From positions 1-64,000 of the forward strand of contig NZ_CP139710.1 in the NCBI RefSeq assembly GCF_034377145.1: DNA of 64,000 nt, given 5' to 3'. Shown here in pieces: positions 8,742-16,709 of this stretch. The stretch comes from Sulfitobacter sp. OXR-159 (GTDB lineage: Bacteria; Pseudomonadota; Alphaproteobacteria; Rhodobacterales; Rhodobacteraceae). Numbering within the stretch: position 1 is the first letter of the stretch; the number at the start of each line of letters is the position of its first letter. Under the pieces are notes generated by a model. The model did no database searches. It saw only the letters and a program-made list of their open reading frames with translations, and was not told the DNA's origin. The position numbers and the translations under genes were made by a program.

Positions 8742-9253
8742 TTGCGCTGCTCCGCGTTGGGGACGATGGCCACCATCGTGGCCGCAACCATGGCGGTCAG
8801 AATCGTCAGACCCGCCGACTGGAAGATTAACATCGACCGGCCCAGTAATTCGCGCCCCAAATCGGCGGCCTGTTCATGCGCGCCCGGCACGGACAGGGCG
8901 ACCGGACCCCAATCGGGCAGCCAGACCAGCAACAGCGCGGCCAGCAGCCCGATGCCCCCGGCCCAGAGCGACAGGCGTTTCTGGTGGGTCATGTCCATTT
9001 TGCCCATGCCGCCCGGATCCATCATGAACATCACCATGAAGATCGCCATCACGCTCATTTCCGTGGCCATCATCATGATCTGCAACACGCCCAGAAACTC
9101 AGCCTGCATGACCAGGAACATCGCCCCGATCGCGGTTTGCGAAAACAGCAGCGCCAGCGCCGAACGCACCATCGAATGGGTGCGGAAGACCACGACGCCG
9201 AACCATACCGCCGCGCCGCCGAAGAACGCCAGAAAGATCATCTGAACCGTCAT
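8738..9253 (-). CDS. nuoJ: NuoJ-like subunit
   Basis: A 171-residue membrane protein with five predicted helices. The start is the ATG at 9253-9251, which overlaps the nuoH stop by 4 bp; the frame is open further upstream only as a shadow of nuoH. The family block LGVLQIMMMATEMSVMAIFMV is the equivalent of the conserved helix 3 of NuoJ (the pi-bulge helix), but it is unusually rich in methionine (MQIMMM, VMFMMDPGGMGKMDM). The Met-rich stretch around residues 58-90 is noteworthy in an operon that also encodes a metal-binding domain. Confidence 0.85.
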   Translation of the reverse strand: MTVQMIFLAFFGGAAVWFGVVVFRTHSMVRSALALLFSQTAIGAMFLVMQAEFLGVLQIMMMATEMSVMAIFMVMFMMDPGGMGKMDMTHQKRLSLWAGGIGLLAALLLVWLPDWGPVALSVPGAHEQAADLGRELLGRSMLIFQSAGLTILTAMVAATMVAIVPNAEQRK

Positions 9254-10149
9254 ATCGGCACCACCAGCGCAATCACGCCCACGACAAAGATATTGGCCAG
9301 CGCCAGCGAGATCCCCAGCTTCCAGCTCAGCGCCAGATAGCGCGCCTCGCGGATGCGCGGCATGTAGCGCCCGACGCTCAGCATGGCCGCGGCCACGACC
9401 AGGATCTTGATCGCGCTCCAGGCCCAGGGCGGCAGCCACGGGCCCAGCCAGCCGCCCAGGTAGAAGGTCACGGTCGCCCCCGCCAGCGCCAGGATGATGA
9501 CCATCCGCGCCAGCCGCAGCACCGCCAGCCGCACGCCGGTATACTCGGCCTCGACCCCGCCGGCCAATTCGCCGGTCGCATCGGGCAGGTCCAGCGGCGG
9601 CAACCACGCGAGCCCCATCGCCGCCACGACAAAGAGGATGAACCCCATCGGCTGGTACAGCACGTTCCAGAGTTGTTCCTGCGAGGCGACGATCTCAACC
9701 GTCGAGAGCGACTCCGCCCGCATGGCGACGGCGGTGATCGGCATCACGATCAGCATCGCATAGGCGATGAACTGGCCCAGAAACCGCCAGCCCGCGATCA
9801 TCGCGTAGGCCCCGTTCGGACCCCAGCCCGCCATGATCAGCGCCACCAGCACATAGGCCAGCGCGGCGTTCAGAAACAGCGCCCCGGTGGCCAGGTCGGT
9901 GATGATAAGCCCCGGCGCCAGCGGGATCACCGCCACCGCCATCAGCCCCGCCACCAATAGCAGCACCGGCCCAAGCTCAAAGAACAACCGGTCGGATTTG
10001 CGCGCCAGCAGCGATTCCCGCCCCAGAAGCGCCAGGGCGGCCCAGGCCGGACCGGTCAGGCTCAGGTGCCCATGCACGGCCCATCGTTCGATGACGGCCA
10101 GCGCGTAGGCCCCGGCGGCGAGCGACAGGAGAACGACAAGAATGCTCAT
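9250..10149 (-). CDS. nuoH: NuoH-like subunit, divergent
   Basis: A 299-residue membrane protein with about eight helices. The start is the ATG at 10149-10147, overlapping the stop of the upstream fusion gene (ATGA). It is recognised as NuoH by the [20 protein letters not shown] segment (canonical PFDLPEAE...EY) and by [21 protein letters not shown] near the end. The N-terminal segment of canonical NuoH with its AERK and DRVGPN motifs, which form the quinone chamber, is replaced here by [18 protein letters not shown], and the protein is shorter than the usual 320-345 residues. This matches the loss of quinone-site residues in the partner NuoD-like domain. Confidence 0.85.
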   Translation of the reverse strand: MSILVVLLSLAAGAYALAVIERWAVHGHLSLTGPAWAALALLGRESLLARKSDRLFFELGPVLLLVAGLMAVAVIPLAPGLIITDLATGALFLNAALAYVLVALIMAGWGPNGAYAMIAGWRFLGQFIAYAMLIVMPITAVAMRAESLSTVEIVASQEQLWNVLYQPMGFILFVVAAMGLAWLPPLDLPDATGELAGGVEAEYTGVRLAVLRLARMVIILALAGATVTFYLGGWLGPWLPPWAWSAIKILVVAAAMLSVGRYMPRIREARYLALSWKLGISLALANIFVVGVIALVVPI

Positions 10150-11879
10150 CCACGCACCTCCCATGGCGACAGGTCGAGCGAGGCGACAGCGGCCAAGGCA
10201 TCGCCCAGTTCCTGCTGCGCCGTCACCGTTTCGACAAGGGCGATGTTCACGTCTGACGGCGTGTCGAGATCGGCCTCGACCACCCGGCCATCGGTCAGCT
10301 TCACGCGCAGCTGCGCCGCTCCGCGCGGTGTTTCGATGCGGGCCGCGCCCTCGCCCGACACCCTGTCCACATCCGGCACCTGCGGCACAGCAATCCTCCC
10401 GGCGGCCGCGATCACGTCGAGACTTTGGGCGATCTCGTCGCAGCGCAGCCGCAGCCGGGCCAGCGCATCGCCGCCGTTGCGGACGCGCGTTTCGAACCCG
10501 AGATCCTTCAGCGTTGGATCACCCGTACGGGCATCCGATCCGCCACCCCGCGCCCGGTCCACCGGGCCGCTCGCCGGGGTGTCCTTGCCGATGCGCGCGA
10601 TGCGTCTCAGCCGCATCCGCATCAACGGGGCCGCCTGCACCCGGCGCGTCAGCCGCCGGATCGCCCCAGCCTGCGCGGCGATCCCGGCGACGTCGGCACC
10701 TTGAACGGCCAGTTGCAACGCCCCAGCGCGCGCGGCGAGCCACAAAAAACCCGACTGCAGGCCGAACTCGGCCAGCCAGTTCAGGTGGCTGGCGATCCGC
10801 TCGCGTTCCACCGCGGCGGCGCGGCCACGGCGCGCGTCATGGCCGGGGTCGACGCTCGCGGCCTCCTCGATCGCCGCGCAGGCCAGCGTCCGATAGGCCA
10901 CCGGGCTGAGCGGCATCATCGCGGCCAGACGCTCGACGAAATCGGCCACCCTCATCTGCGGGCCATCCACCAGTTCCGCCCTGCCCACAAGGCTCCTGAC
11001 CTCGCTGCCCGCCACGGTATCGCCGTCCAGCGTCAGGGTCAGGCGCAGCCCCGCGGGCAGGCCCGGAAAGAACGGCCCGAACGGCACCTCGATCCAGTCC
11101 ATCTGCAACCCGTCGCTGCTGCGCGGCTGGCCCTCGGTCATCTCGACCATCGACATGAAATGCGGCTCGATCCCGTCGATAGCGGCCTCGGAGTGGCCGC
11201 CATGTCCGGCATGCCCATCGTGGCCATCGTGGCCGGAATGGTCCTGTTGTTTGCCATGACCGCCGTGATCGCCGTGACCATGCGCTCCGTGCGCTTCACT
11301 GCCATGCTCGTGACCGTGACCGCCATGCCCGTGCCCGTGACCGTGGCTTTCCCCCTCTTCCGCCTTCACCAGAAACATGCCGCATTTGGGGCAGTCTCCG
11401 GGGGCGTCGCGGACGATTTCGGGGTGCATCGGGCAAGTGTATTCCACGCGCACCTCAAGAGCGGGGGCGTTAAACTCCCCGCTGTCAGCGCGAAACGCGC
11501 CCGCGGCGATCACGCGGCGCAGATCGGCCAGCCCGGAGTGCAGCCCGGCCTGGGTCAGCGGGGCCGACACGTCCGCATCGGGCAACGGGGCGATGTCGCC
11601 GGCACCCAGCGCAAGGATCGCGCGGGGGCGCGGGATCTGCGCGTAGGTGACGGCGGCGGCATCGCGCAGACCGGGGGGCAAGGGGCCGACGACGATCAAC
11701 AGATTCGCATGGCGCGGGGTGCCGACAAGCCGCAGATGCGACCCGGACAGATCGAGCCCCATCGCCCGCGCGACAGAGGGGCCGGGCAGCACGAAGGCCG
11801 GCAGATCGCGCGCCATGGCCGCCGCGACCGCCCGCCTGATCCCGGACATCGCGCCCTCTCGCGCCCCGACCAAGGTCAT
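10146..11879 (-). CDS. NuoB-like / heavy-metal-binding / His-rich / NuoD-like fusion protein
   Basis: A 577-residue protein with four parts. Residues 12-110 resemble Nuo[15 protein letters not shown] and [16 protein letters not shown] match the NuoB core, but all four cysteines that bind cluster N2 are absent. Residues 147-171 form a heavy-metal-binding domain of the CopA/CusB type ([10 protein letters not shown] ... [11 protein letters not shown]; Cys149, His152, Cys163, Cys166). Residues 178-229 are a His/Gly-rich stretch with about 22 histidines. Residues 255-577 resemble NuoD, but the canonical GPQHPxxHG motif reads [10 protein letters not shown], so both quinone-pocket histidines are lost. 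The start is the ATG that overlaps the nuoA stop. NuoC is absent. As inference, the peripheral arm cannot do NADH-to-quinone electron transfer and may instead bind metal. Confidence 0.85.
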   Translation of the reverse strand: MTLVGAREGAMSGIRRAVAAAMARDLPAFVLPGPSVARAMGLDLSGSHLRLVGTPRHANLLIVVGPLPPGLRDAAAVTYAQIPRPRAILALGAGDIAPLPDADVSAPLTQAGLHSGLADLRRVIAAGAFRADSGEFNAPALEVRVEYTCPMHPEIVRDAPGDCPKCGMFLVKAEEGESHGHGHGHGGHGHEHGSEAHGAHGHGDHGGHGKQQDHSGHDGHDGHAGHGGHSEAAIDGIEPHFMSMVEMTEGQPRSSDGLQMDWIEVPFGPFFPGLPAGLRLTLTLDGDTVAGSEVRSLVGRAELVDGPQMRVADFVERLAAMMPLSPVAYRTLACAAIEEAASVDPGHDARRGRAAAVERERIASHLNWLAEFGLQSGFLWLAARAGALQLAVQGADVAGIAAQAGAIRRLTRRVQAAPLMRMRLRRIARIGKDTPASGPVDRARGGGSDARTGDPTLKDLGFETRVRNGGDALARLRLRCDEIAQSLDVIAAAGRIAVPQVPDVDRVSGEGAARIETPRGAAQLRVKLTDGRVVEADLDTPSDVNIALVETVTAQQELGDALAAVASLDLSPWEVRG

Positions 11880-12238
11880 TGCCGCCTCAACGCGCCCTGG
11901 CTCCAGCCATAGAGCAGGCCCAAGAACAGGATTGCCAGGAAAACGCCCATGTCGAGCAATGCGATCAGCCCTTCTTCGCGGTAGACGACCGCCCACGGAT
12001 ACATGAACGCCATCTCCATGTCGAAGGCCAGAAACAGCAGCGCATAACCGGCATAACGCGCATGGTAGCGCACCCAGACCGGATCGCGCGACAGGGTGCC
12101 GGCGGTGGCGGGCACGTCCTTGCCGGGTTCCGCGCGCGCCCGCCCGATGGCCCGGGCGAACCCATAGAGGCTGAGCACGAAACCGAATACACCGACGCTC
12201 AGCCCGAAAAGGATCGCGTATTGGGAAAGTTCGCTCAT
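11876..12238 (-). CDS. nuoA: NuoA-like subunit, first gene of the operon
   Basis: A 120-residue membrane protein with three helices. The block [20 protein letters not shown] is the conserved second helix of NuoA, with its acidic residues in place. The loop before it, which in canonical NuoA carries a conserved cysteine next to the quinone site, here reads [20 protein letters not shown] and has no cysteine. The start chosen is the ATG at 12238, with AGG eight bases upstream; a GTG at 12247 is an alternative. Its stop overlaps the start of the fusion gene (ATGA). Every gene junction from here to nuoN overlaps or is separated by 17 bp at most, so the operon is a single transcription unit. Confidence 0.9.
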   Translation of the reverse strand: MSELSQYAILFGLSVGVFGFVLSLYGFARAIGRARAEPGKDVPATAGTLSRDPVWVRYHARYAGYALLFLAFDMEMAFMYPWAVVYREEGLIALLDMGVFLAILFLGLLYGWSQGALRRQ

Positions 12239-12660
12239 CCGTGGCACCTCATTTGATTTCCCAAGTCTGTTTCATACTAGAAGATTCTGCAATGCGGTCA
12301 ATTCGTAGGGGCGAGTGGTCAGCAGACAGCAAACAAGAGGACGCGACCAGACCCGGATCGTTACACTTTGCTCAACTCAGTCCGGCCAGCCACCACGACA
12401 CTGCAAACAAAAGAGCCGAATTGGGGTCGGCCCTGCGCGTGTATTCCCGTTCAGAAGCCGTCCGCTTCGGTCTGCGCGCTGGCCAAAAGCGAAGCCAAGC
12501 GATGCCCGAAACCGTCATGATTCTGTAACAATCGCCTGCCATTCAGCGGCAAGGGTCTTTGGCGGGATTCGCCAGCCTGTAGCCCCGCCGGATACCCGGT
12601 TGAAAGAGACTCTTGCGGATGCCTCGATGGCATTTCCCTGACAGAATTGGAGAACACGAA
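12239..12660. other. Divergent intergenic region between the complex-I-like operon and the porin
   Basis: These 422 bp separate two divergent genes and must hold both promoters. I see no gene. The sequence is less GC-rich than the flanking genes. No clear MerR-type or OmpR-type operator could be recognised by eye. Confidence 0.5.
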
Positions 12661-13728
12661 ATGAAAATGAAGTTTATACCGGCGGCATTGCTCGCCGCTG
12701 CGGCGGGCGTCGTGCAGGCCGACGAAACCTCTGGTTTCAACCTCAAGGCAGGGAGCGGGATAACCTTCAAGAGTGCTGATGGTACCGCGTCTTTCCGGGT
12801 GGGGGGGCGCCTGCAGTGGGATTACGATTCGACCGATTCCGACATCAGCGGTAAGAGCGATGATTTCGATGTGCGTCGCGCACGGATTTTTTTCCAGGGT
12901 AAATATCTCGACTGGGCCTTCAAGGCACAGTTCAATCTCGCCGAAAGCGGTACCGGCGGCGGTAGCGCCGAGGACCTCTATCTGCGCTACACCGGTTTTG
13001 GCAAGATGGCCCGGATCACAGTGGGTAAGCAAAAAGAACCGTTTGGCTTTGAGCAACTTACCAGTTCGAAGGACATATCATCGCTTGAACGCTCGGCCCT
13101 GACCGAATTCTACGCGCCCGGCCGCAACGCCGGTGTGCAACTGCACGGTGCAGGTGACAACTGGACCTACGGCCTGGGCGTTTTCGAGGCGGCCGGCAAC
13201 GGCAGCGATGATTTCGGCAATACGGCCATCACCGGCCGCGTTACCTATGCCCCGATCCAGACCGATGATCTGGTCTTGCATCTTGGCGCCGGCTTTACCA
13301 GCCGTGATGCCGCTCTGCCTGCCAACGAAACCGATGCGTACAACATCGAATTGGCGGCCGCATCGGGGCCCTTTCACACGCAGGCCGAATACTTCAACGC
13401 TGACACGGGCGGGGTTGATGTGGACGGATACTACATTCAGGCAGGATGGATTCTGACCGGTGAAAGCCGTCCCTACAGCAACGGCGTGTTCAAGCGGGTG
13501 AAGCCAAGCAGTTCGAAAGGTGCATGGGAAGCAGTGCTTCGCTACGAGGACGGATACGGCAAGTTCAGCGATGTCGGTCTTGGTACGACAGAGGGTAAGC
13601 AAACCACCGTCGGCATCAACTATTACCCGAACAACGCCGTTCGCCTTGGTCTGAGCTACATGGATGGCAAGCAGGCCAGCGGCGAGAACGGAAAAGAGAT
13701 CAGGGCACGAATGCAAATCGTATTTTGA
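12661..13728 (+). CDS. OprP/OprO-type outer-membrane porin
   Basis: A 355-residue protein with a cleavable signal peptide (MKMKFIPAALLAAAAGVVQA, cleavage before DE). The mature part shows the alternating pattern of a beta-barrel and the family marks of phosphate-selective porins O and P: FRVGGRLQWDYD, DFDVRRARIFFQGKYLDWAFKAQF, ITVGKQKEPFGFEQLTSS, LERS, and a C-terminal terminal Phe (ARMQIVF) typical of outer-membrane insertion. The start is the ATG preceded by TTGGAGAACACGAA. It is transcribed away from the complex-I-like operon. Despite the family name, the solute cannot be inferred; members also pass polyphosphate, pyrophosphate or other anions. Confidence 0.88.
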   Translation: MKMKFIPAALLAAAAGVVQADETSGFNLKAGSGITFKSADGTASFRVGGRLQWDYDSTDSDISGKSDDFDVRRARIFFQGKYLDWAFKAQFNLAESGTGGGSAEDLYLRYTGFGKMARITVGKQKEPFGFEQLTSSKDISSLERSALTEFYAPGRNAGVQLHGAGDNWTYGLGVFEAAGNGSDDFGNTAITGRVTYAPIQTDDLVLHLGAGFTSRDAALPANETDAYNIELAAASGPFHTQAEYFNADTGGVDVDGYYIQAGWILTGESRPYSNGVFKRVKPSSSKGAWEAVLRYEDGYGKFSDVGLGTTEGKQTTVGINYYPNNAVRLGLSYMDGKQASGENGKEIRARMQIVF

Positions 13729-13836
13729 CCTGACCGGTACAGAAGAATGCAGAGCGGCGCGGGCAATGGCGCTAATCAAATTGCCGCCGTCCTGCATTCG
13801 AATATCTTCACCCGGGACTACGTGGATGTTGGCAGC

Positions 13837-13854
13837 TGTCGCGTTGCCCTTAAA
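13837..13854 (+). repeat. Third copy (16 of 18) of the outer ISKra4-associated repeat
   Basis: TGTCGCGTTGCCCTTAAA matches 2163-2180 at 16 of 18 positions and is followed by TCTGAGA, similar to TGTGAGA after the first copy. It lies 22 bp before the left inverted repeat of ISKra4 copy B, against 20 bp in copy A. The right end of copy B has no counterpart. Confidence 0.5.
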
Positions 13855-13876
13855 TCTGAGACACGACGCGTTCGGG

Positions 13877-15319
13877 GGGAGTGGGCAAAACTTGGGGGTG
13901 TCTGTGTATGCTAGTGGTTCATTGAGAGGGGAACTACCATGGACGTGCGAATTATTGTCGAGACGACTTTCGAGAACGGAACCACAAAGAGGCATCGTCT
14001 CGGCCGCCTATCCCGCCCGTTTCGGCGCACGCAACCTGAGGGTTTCGGGTTGTTGCTCGAAGATGCGAAGACGATCCTGGGGCAATTGCAGAATGCGATC
14101 CTGCGCGACCAGATCGAGGAAATTTCCGAAGCCAGCAGGATCTGTCCGGACTGCGACGGGGTCCGGGCTATACATGATTATCGGTCGCGGGTGCCCGACA
14201 CGCTTTTCGGCAGGTTCGAGGTCAAAGCGCCGCGCATTCGCCGGTGCGCCTGCAATGCAAAATCCGATGTTGTCTTGGGCGGACCGCTTTCGCCTCTCGC
14301 TGACTATTTTCCGGATCGATCGACCCCGGAACTGCGACGCCTTCAGGCCGAACTTGGGGCGCGTCATTCCTTCCGGGAAGCGGCGCGTATCCTGGAAACC
14401 TTTCTACCTTGCGCGAAGCAGGTGAATACATCGGTGCGCAATCGACTGGGCAAAGTTGCCAGGGAAATCTGCGACAGCGAGCAGACTGAGCCGTTGGTTC
14501 CTTCAGCCGCCAAAGAGGCGCCTGCGTTGACGGTTTTCCTAGACGGTGCGCATATCCGATGCAGGCCGGAATACCAGAAGCGACACCTCGATGTTGTGGT
14601 TGGCAAGATCGAAAGCCACGATAGGTGCCGTCGCTTCGGCTTGGTGCAACAAGCGGTCCTGTCGCCTGCCAGTCAGCTTCGCCGGGACTTGATGTCTCTC
14701 GGTTGGGATCGCGAACAAACCGTCACGGTAATTTCGGACGGGGAACCAGCCCTGCCAAACCTCGTCCGCAATGCCGTCGGTGGAAAGGTACGCCACATCC
14801 TCGACTGGTGGCATATCTCGATGCGTATTCAGCACGTCGAGAACGCCGTAAAAGGCCTGCTGCTGAGCAGGGGTTTCTCCGGCATTCCAGTGCTGTTCAA
14901 ACGTCCGGCCGAAACGCTGCGATGGTACCTTTGGCATGGAAAAGTTCTTACGGCCACGACCAGTCTGCAATGGTTGATCGTCGATTGCGCCCGGCTGGTT
15001 ACAGATGACCGCGTGGCAACTGAAGCCACTCGGCGAGTGCAAGCTCGCTGCCGAGACCTCTATTCATACCTTGCGAACAACATGGACAACCTGACGAACT
15101 ACGGCAAGCGACATCGAAGAGGCCTTCCGGTCTTTTCTTCCCGAGCAGAGGGCTGCGTGGACGACATCGGGAACACCCGCATGGGCAAGCGCCGCCGCAT
15201 GAGATGGTCGCCCAAAGGAGCCCACCGCGTGGCGGTTGTCCGCGCCGCCGTTCTCGACGGTCGGCTAACCGGCGCCTACCAAAGAGCAGCCGCATAACCC
15301 CCAAGTTTTGCCCACTCCC
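13877..15319 (+). mobile_element. ISKra4-family insertion sequence, copy B
   Basis: A 1443-bp element with perfect 23-bp inverted repeats (13877-13899 and 15297-15319) beginning GGGAGTGGGCAAAAC. Its orientation is opposite to copy A, so the two elements bracket the complex-I-like operon and the porin as inverted repeats. It separates the region after the porin from a cytochrome c gene that has lost its 5' end. No target duplication is visible at the ends. Confidence 0.9.
13939..15297 (+). CDS. ISKra4-family transposase (copy B)
   Basis: A 452-residue transposase, full length and intact. It shares the zinc-ribbon-like ICPDCDGVRAIHDYRS, RRLQAELGARHSFREA, VFLDGAHIRC, ISDGEPALPN, HILDWWHISMR and SSRAEGCVDDIGN blocks with copy A, but the sequences differ at many positions outside these. 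The stop TAA forms part of the right inverted repeat. With both the gene and the ends intact, this copy could be active. Confidence 0.92.
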   Translation: MDVRIIVETTFENGTTKRHRLGRLSRPFRRTQPEGFGLLLEDAKTILGQLQNAILRDQIEEISEASRICPDCDGVRAIHDYRSRVPDTLFGRFEVKAPRIRRCACNAKSDVVLGGPLSPLADYFPDRSTPELRRLQAELGARHSFREAARILETFLPCAKQVNTSVRNRLGKVAREICDSEQTEPLVPSAAKEAPALTVFLDGAHIRCRPEYQKRHLDVVVGKIESHDRCRRFGLVQQAVLSPASQLRRDLMSLGWDREQTVTVISDGEPALPNLVRNAVGGKVRHILDWWHISMRIQHVENAVKGLLLSRGFSGIPVLFKRPAETLRWYLWHGKVLTATTSLQWLIVDCARLVTDDRVATEATRRVQARCRDLYSYLANNMDNLTNYGKRHRRGLPVFSSRAEGCVDDIGNTRMGKRRRMRWSPKGAHRVAVVRAAVLDGRLTGAYQRAAA

Positions 15320-15722
15320 TGCTGCGGCAGGATGGTACATCCTGCAGCCGACCCACTCCCAGACGAGTACTCAGACGGACGAAAGAATGGCACTTCCCGC
15401 AGGTGCGCTTGCAACTGTCAGGCTGCCCCCAAGTTTCACCGAGCAAGAGCAAATCGGCAAGCGTGCCTATGGTGCGGCCTGCGCGACCTGCCACGGCGTC
15501 AATGGGCAGGGTCAGGACGGCGTTGCTCCACCGCTGGTGCACAAGATTTATGAGCCGGGCCACCACGGTGACATGGCGTTTGTCCTCGCAGCACAGAATG
15601 GTGTTCGGGCGCACCATTGGAAGTTTGGCAACATGCCAGCTGTCGAGGGCGTAACACGAGCAGAAGTATTGAATATCGTGGCATATATACGGGCTCTTCA
15701 AAGGGAAAACGGAATTAACTGA
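15320..15722 (+). pseudogene. c-type cytochrome, 5' end removed by ISKra4 copy B
   Basis: The frame is open from the IS end and encodes about 115 residues of a class I cytochrome c. There is one haem motif (CATCHG), a C-terminal MPAVEG that probably supplies the axial Met, and the final helix VLNIVAYIRALQ. No signal peptide or start codon precedes it, because the element replaced the 5' end. Without a signal peptide the apoprotein could not reach the periplasm for haem attachment. An internal ATG at 15387 would give a leaderless protein. It lies just upstream of a cytochrome c550 gene that is also defective. Confidence 0.75.
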
Positions 15723-15798
15723 GTGACCTGTCGACCTGAGGCAAAAGCATAACAGCCATCCAGTAGATAATAACTGTCATCAACGGGGAGAGAAACGA

Positions 15799-16251
15799 AT
15801 GAAACCTAAATTTATCGCAACGCTAGCACTGGCATAGTCCGGAACAGGTGTTCTCGCCGATGGACATGCAACCGGCGACGCATCAGCCGGAGACAAGGTA
15901 TTTAACAAGTGCAAGGCCTGCCACTCAATCGTCAGGACGGATGGTGACGTTATCCGAAAGGGTGGCGCGGTTGGGCCAAATCTTTATGGTGTGTACAACC
16001 GAACAGCAGGGACCGAAGAAATGTTTGGGAATAAATTTCGGGACTCTATTCGTGAAGCGGGCGAGAATGGCTTGGTCTGGAACGAGAGCGATTTCGTAGC
16101 CTATATTGCAGATCCGAAGAAGTTCCTCGCGACTTTTCTGAACGACAGCAAGGCGAAATCTGGCATGTCATTCAAATTGAAGAAAGAAACGGATGCCAAG
16201 GCAGTCTGGGCTTATCTCGTTTCGGTTGGACCGGAGGTTGAGGCCGATTAG
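15799..16251 (+). pseudogene. Cytochrome c550-like gene with an amber codon in the signal peptide
   Basis: From the ATG at 15799 (preceded by GGGGAGAGAAACGA) the frame reads MKPKFIATLALA, a TAG stop at 15835-15837, then SGTGVLADGHATG and a complete mature protein. Marks are the haem motif CKACH, KGGAVGPNLYGV, WNESDFVAYIADPKKFL and the Met ligand in KSGMSFKL, as in Paracoccus-type cytochrome c550. The total is 150 codons. Downstream of the stop the frame is clean, so the nonsense change is recent, a sequencing error, or read through. There is no suitable downstream start that restores a signal peptide. Confidence 0.85.
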
Positions 16252-16709
16252 ATTTTTATTCGTTTGCACGGCTCTTTTTATGCTCGGTGCGCCCTTTGTA
16301 GCGGCTGAAGATGCCCCTCTGTTTCCAGTCAGACCACTGATTGCACCGGTTGGGGATCACGCACGTGAACCCTCGCTTTCAACACTGCCCGATGGTCGGA
16401 TCGTGATGAGTTGGACCGAAGGTAACAACGCCGTTCGGATGGCCCTGTTCGATGGCACCTCTTGGACGGAGGCGCGTACAATTCATCAATCTGAGACACT
16501 GTTTGTGAACTGGGGCCGACTTTCCGTCAGTCGTTGGGCTTAGCGATGGGACGCTTGCAGCGCATTGGTTGGAATTGAATGGGCCGGGCAGCTATCAATA
16601 CGACGTAAAGATCGCTTTCTCCTTCGATGAGGGTCTGAACTGGACAACGCCAATCATACCCCACGATGACCGATCAAAGCGTGAACATGGTTTCGTGTCG
16701 CTAATCCCT
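16238..16709 (+). pseudogene. Secreted sialidase-like (BNR-repeat) gene, frameshifted and 3' truncated
   Basis: A TTG at 16238, overlapping the end of the cytochrome gene, starts a signal peptide (RFLFVCTALFMLGAPFVAAED). The mature part has LSTLPDGRIVMSW and then, in the +1 frame, LSDGTLAAHWLE and YDVKIAFSFDEGLNWT, which match the Asp-box repeats of the sialidase/BNR superfamily. An extra G near 16513 shifts the frame to a stop at 16543. The gene ends abruptly at 16709, where the truncated IS5-family element begins. Function of the intact protein is unknown; only the fold is suggested. Confidence 0.65.

Noticed and set aside
10425..11912. A 495-codon forward frame opposite the NuoB/D fusion
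   Set aside because: Antisense shadow. The minus-strand gene is coupled to its neighbours by ATGA overlaps and carries recognisable domains; the forward frame has none.
12451..13995. Minus-strand frames opposite the porin gene
   Set aside because: They have no motif, while the forward gene has a signal peptide, a ribosome site and a porin C-terminus.
2201..15319. ISKra4 copies as a functional composite transposon
   Set aside because: The elements are related but clearly diverged, lie in opposite orientation and show no common target duplication. A composite origin remains only a possibility.
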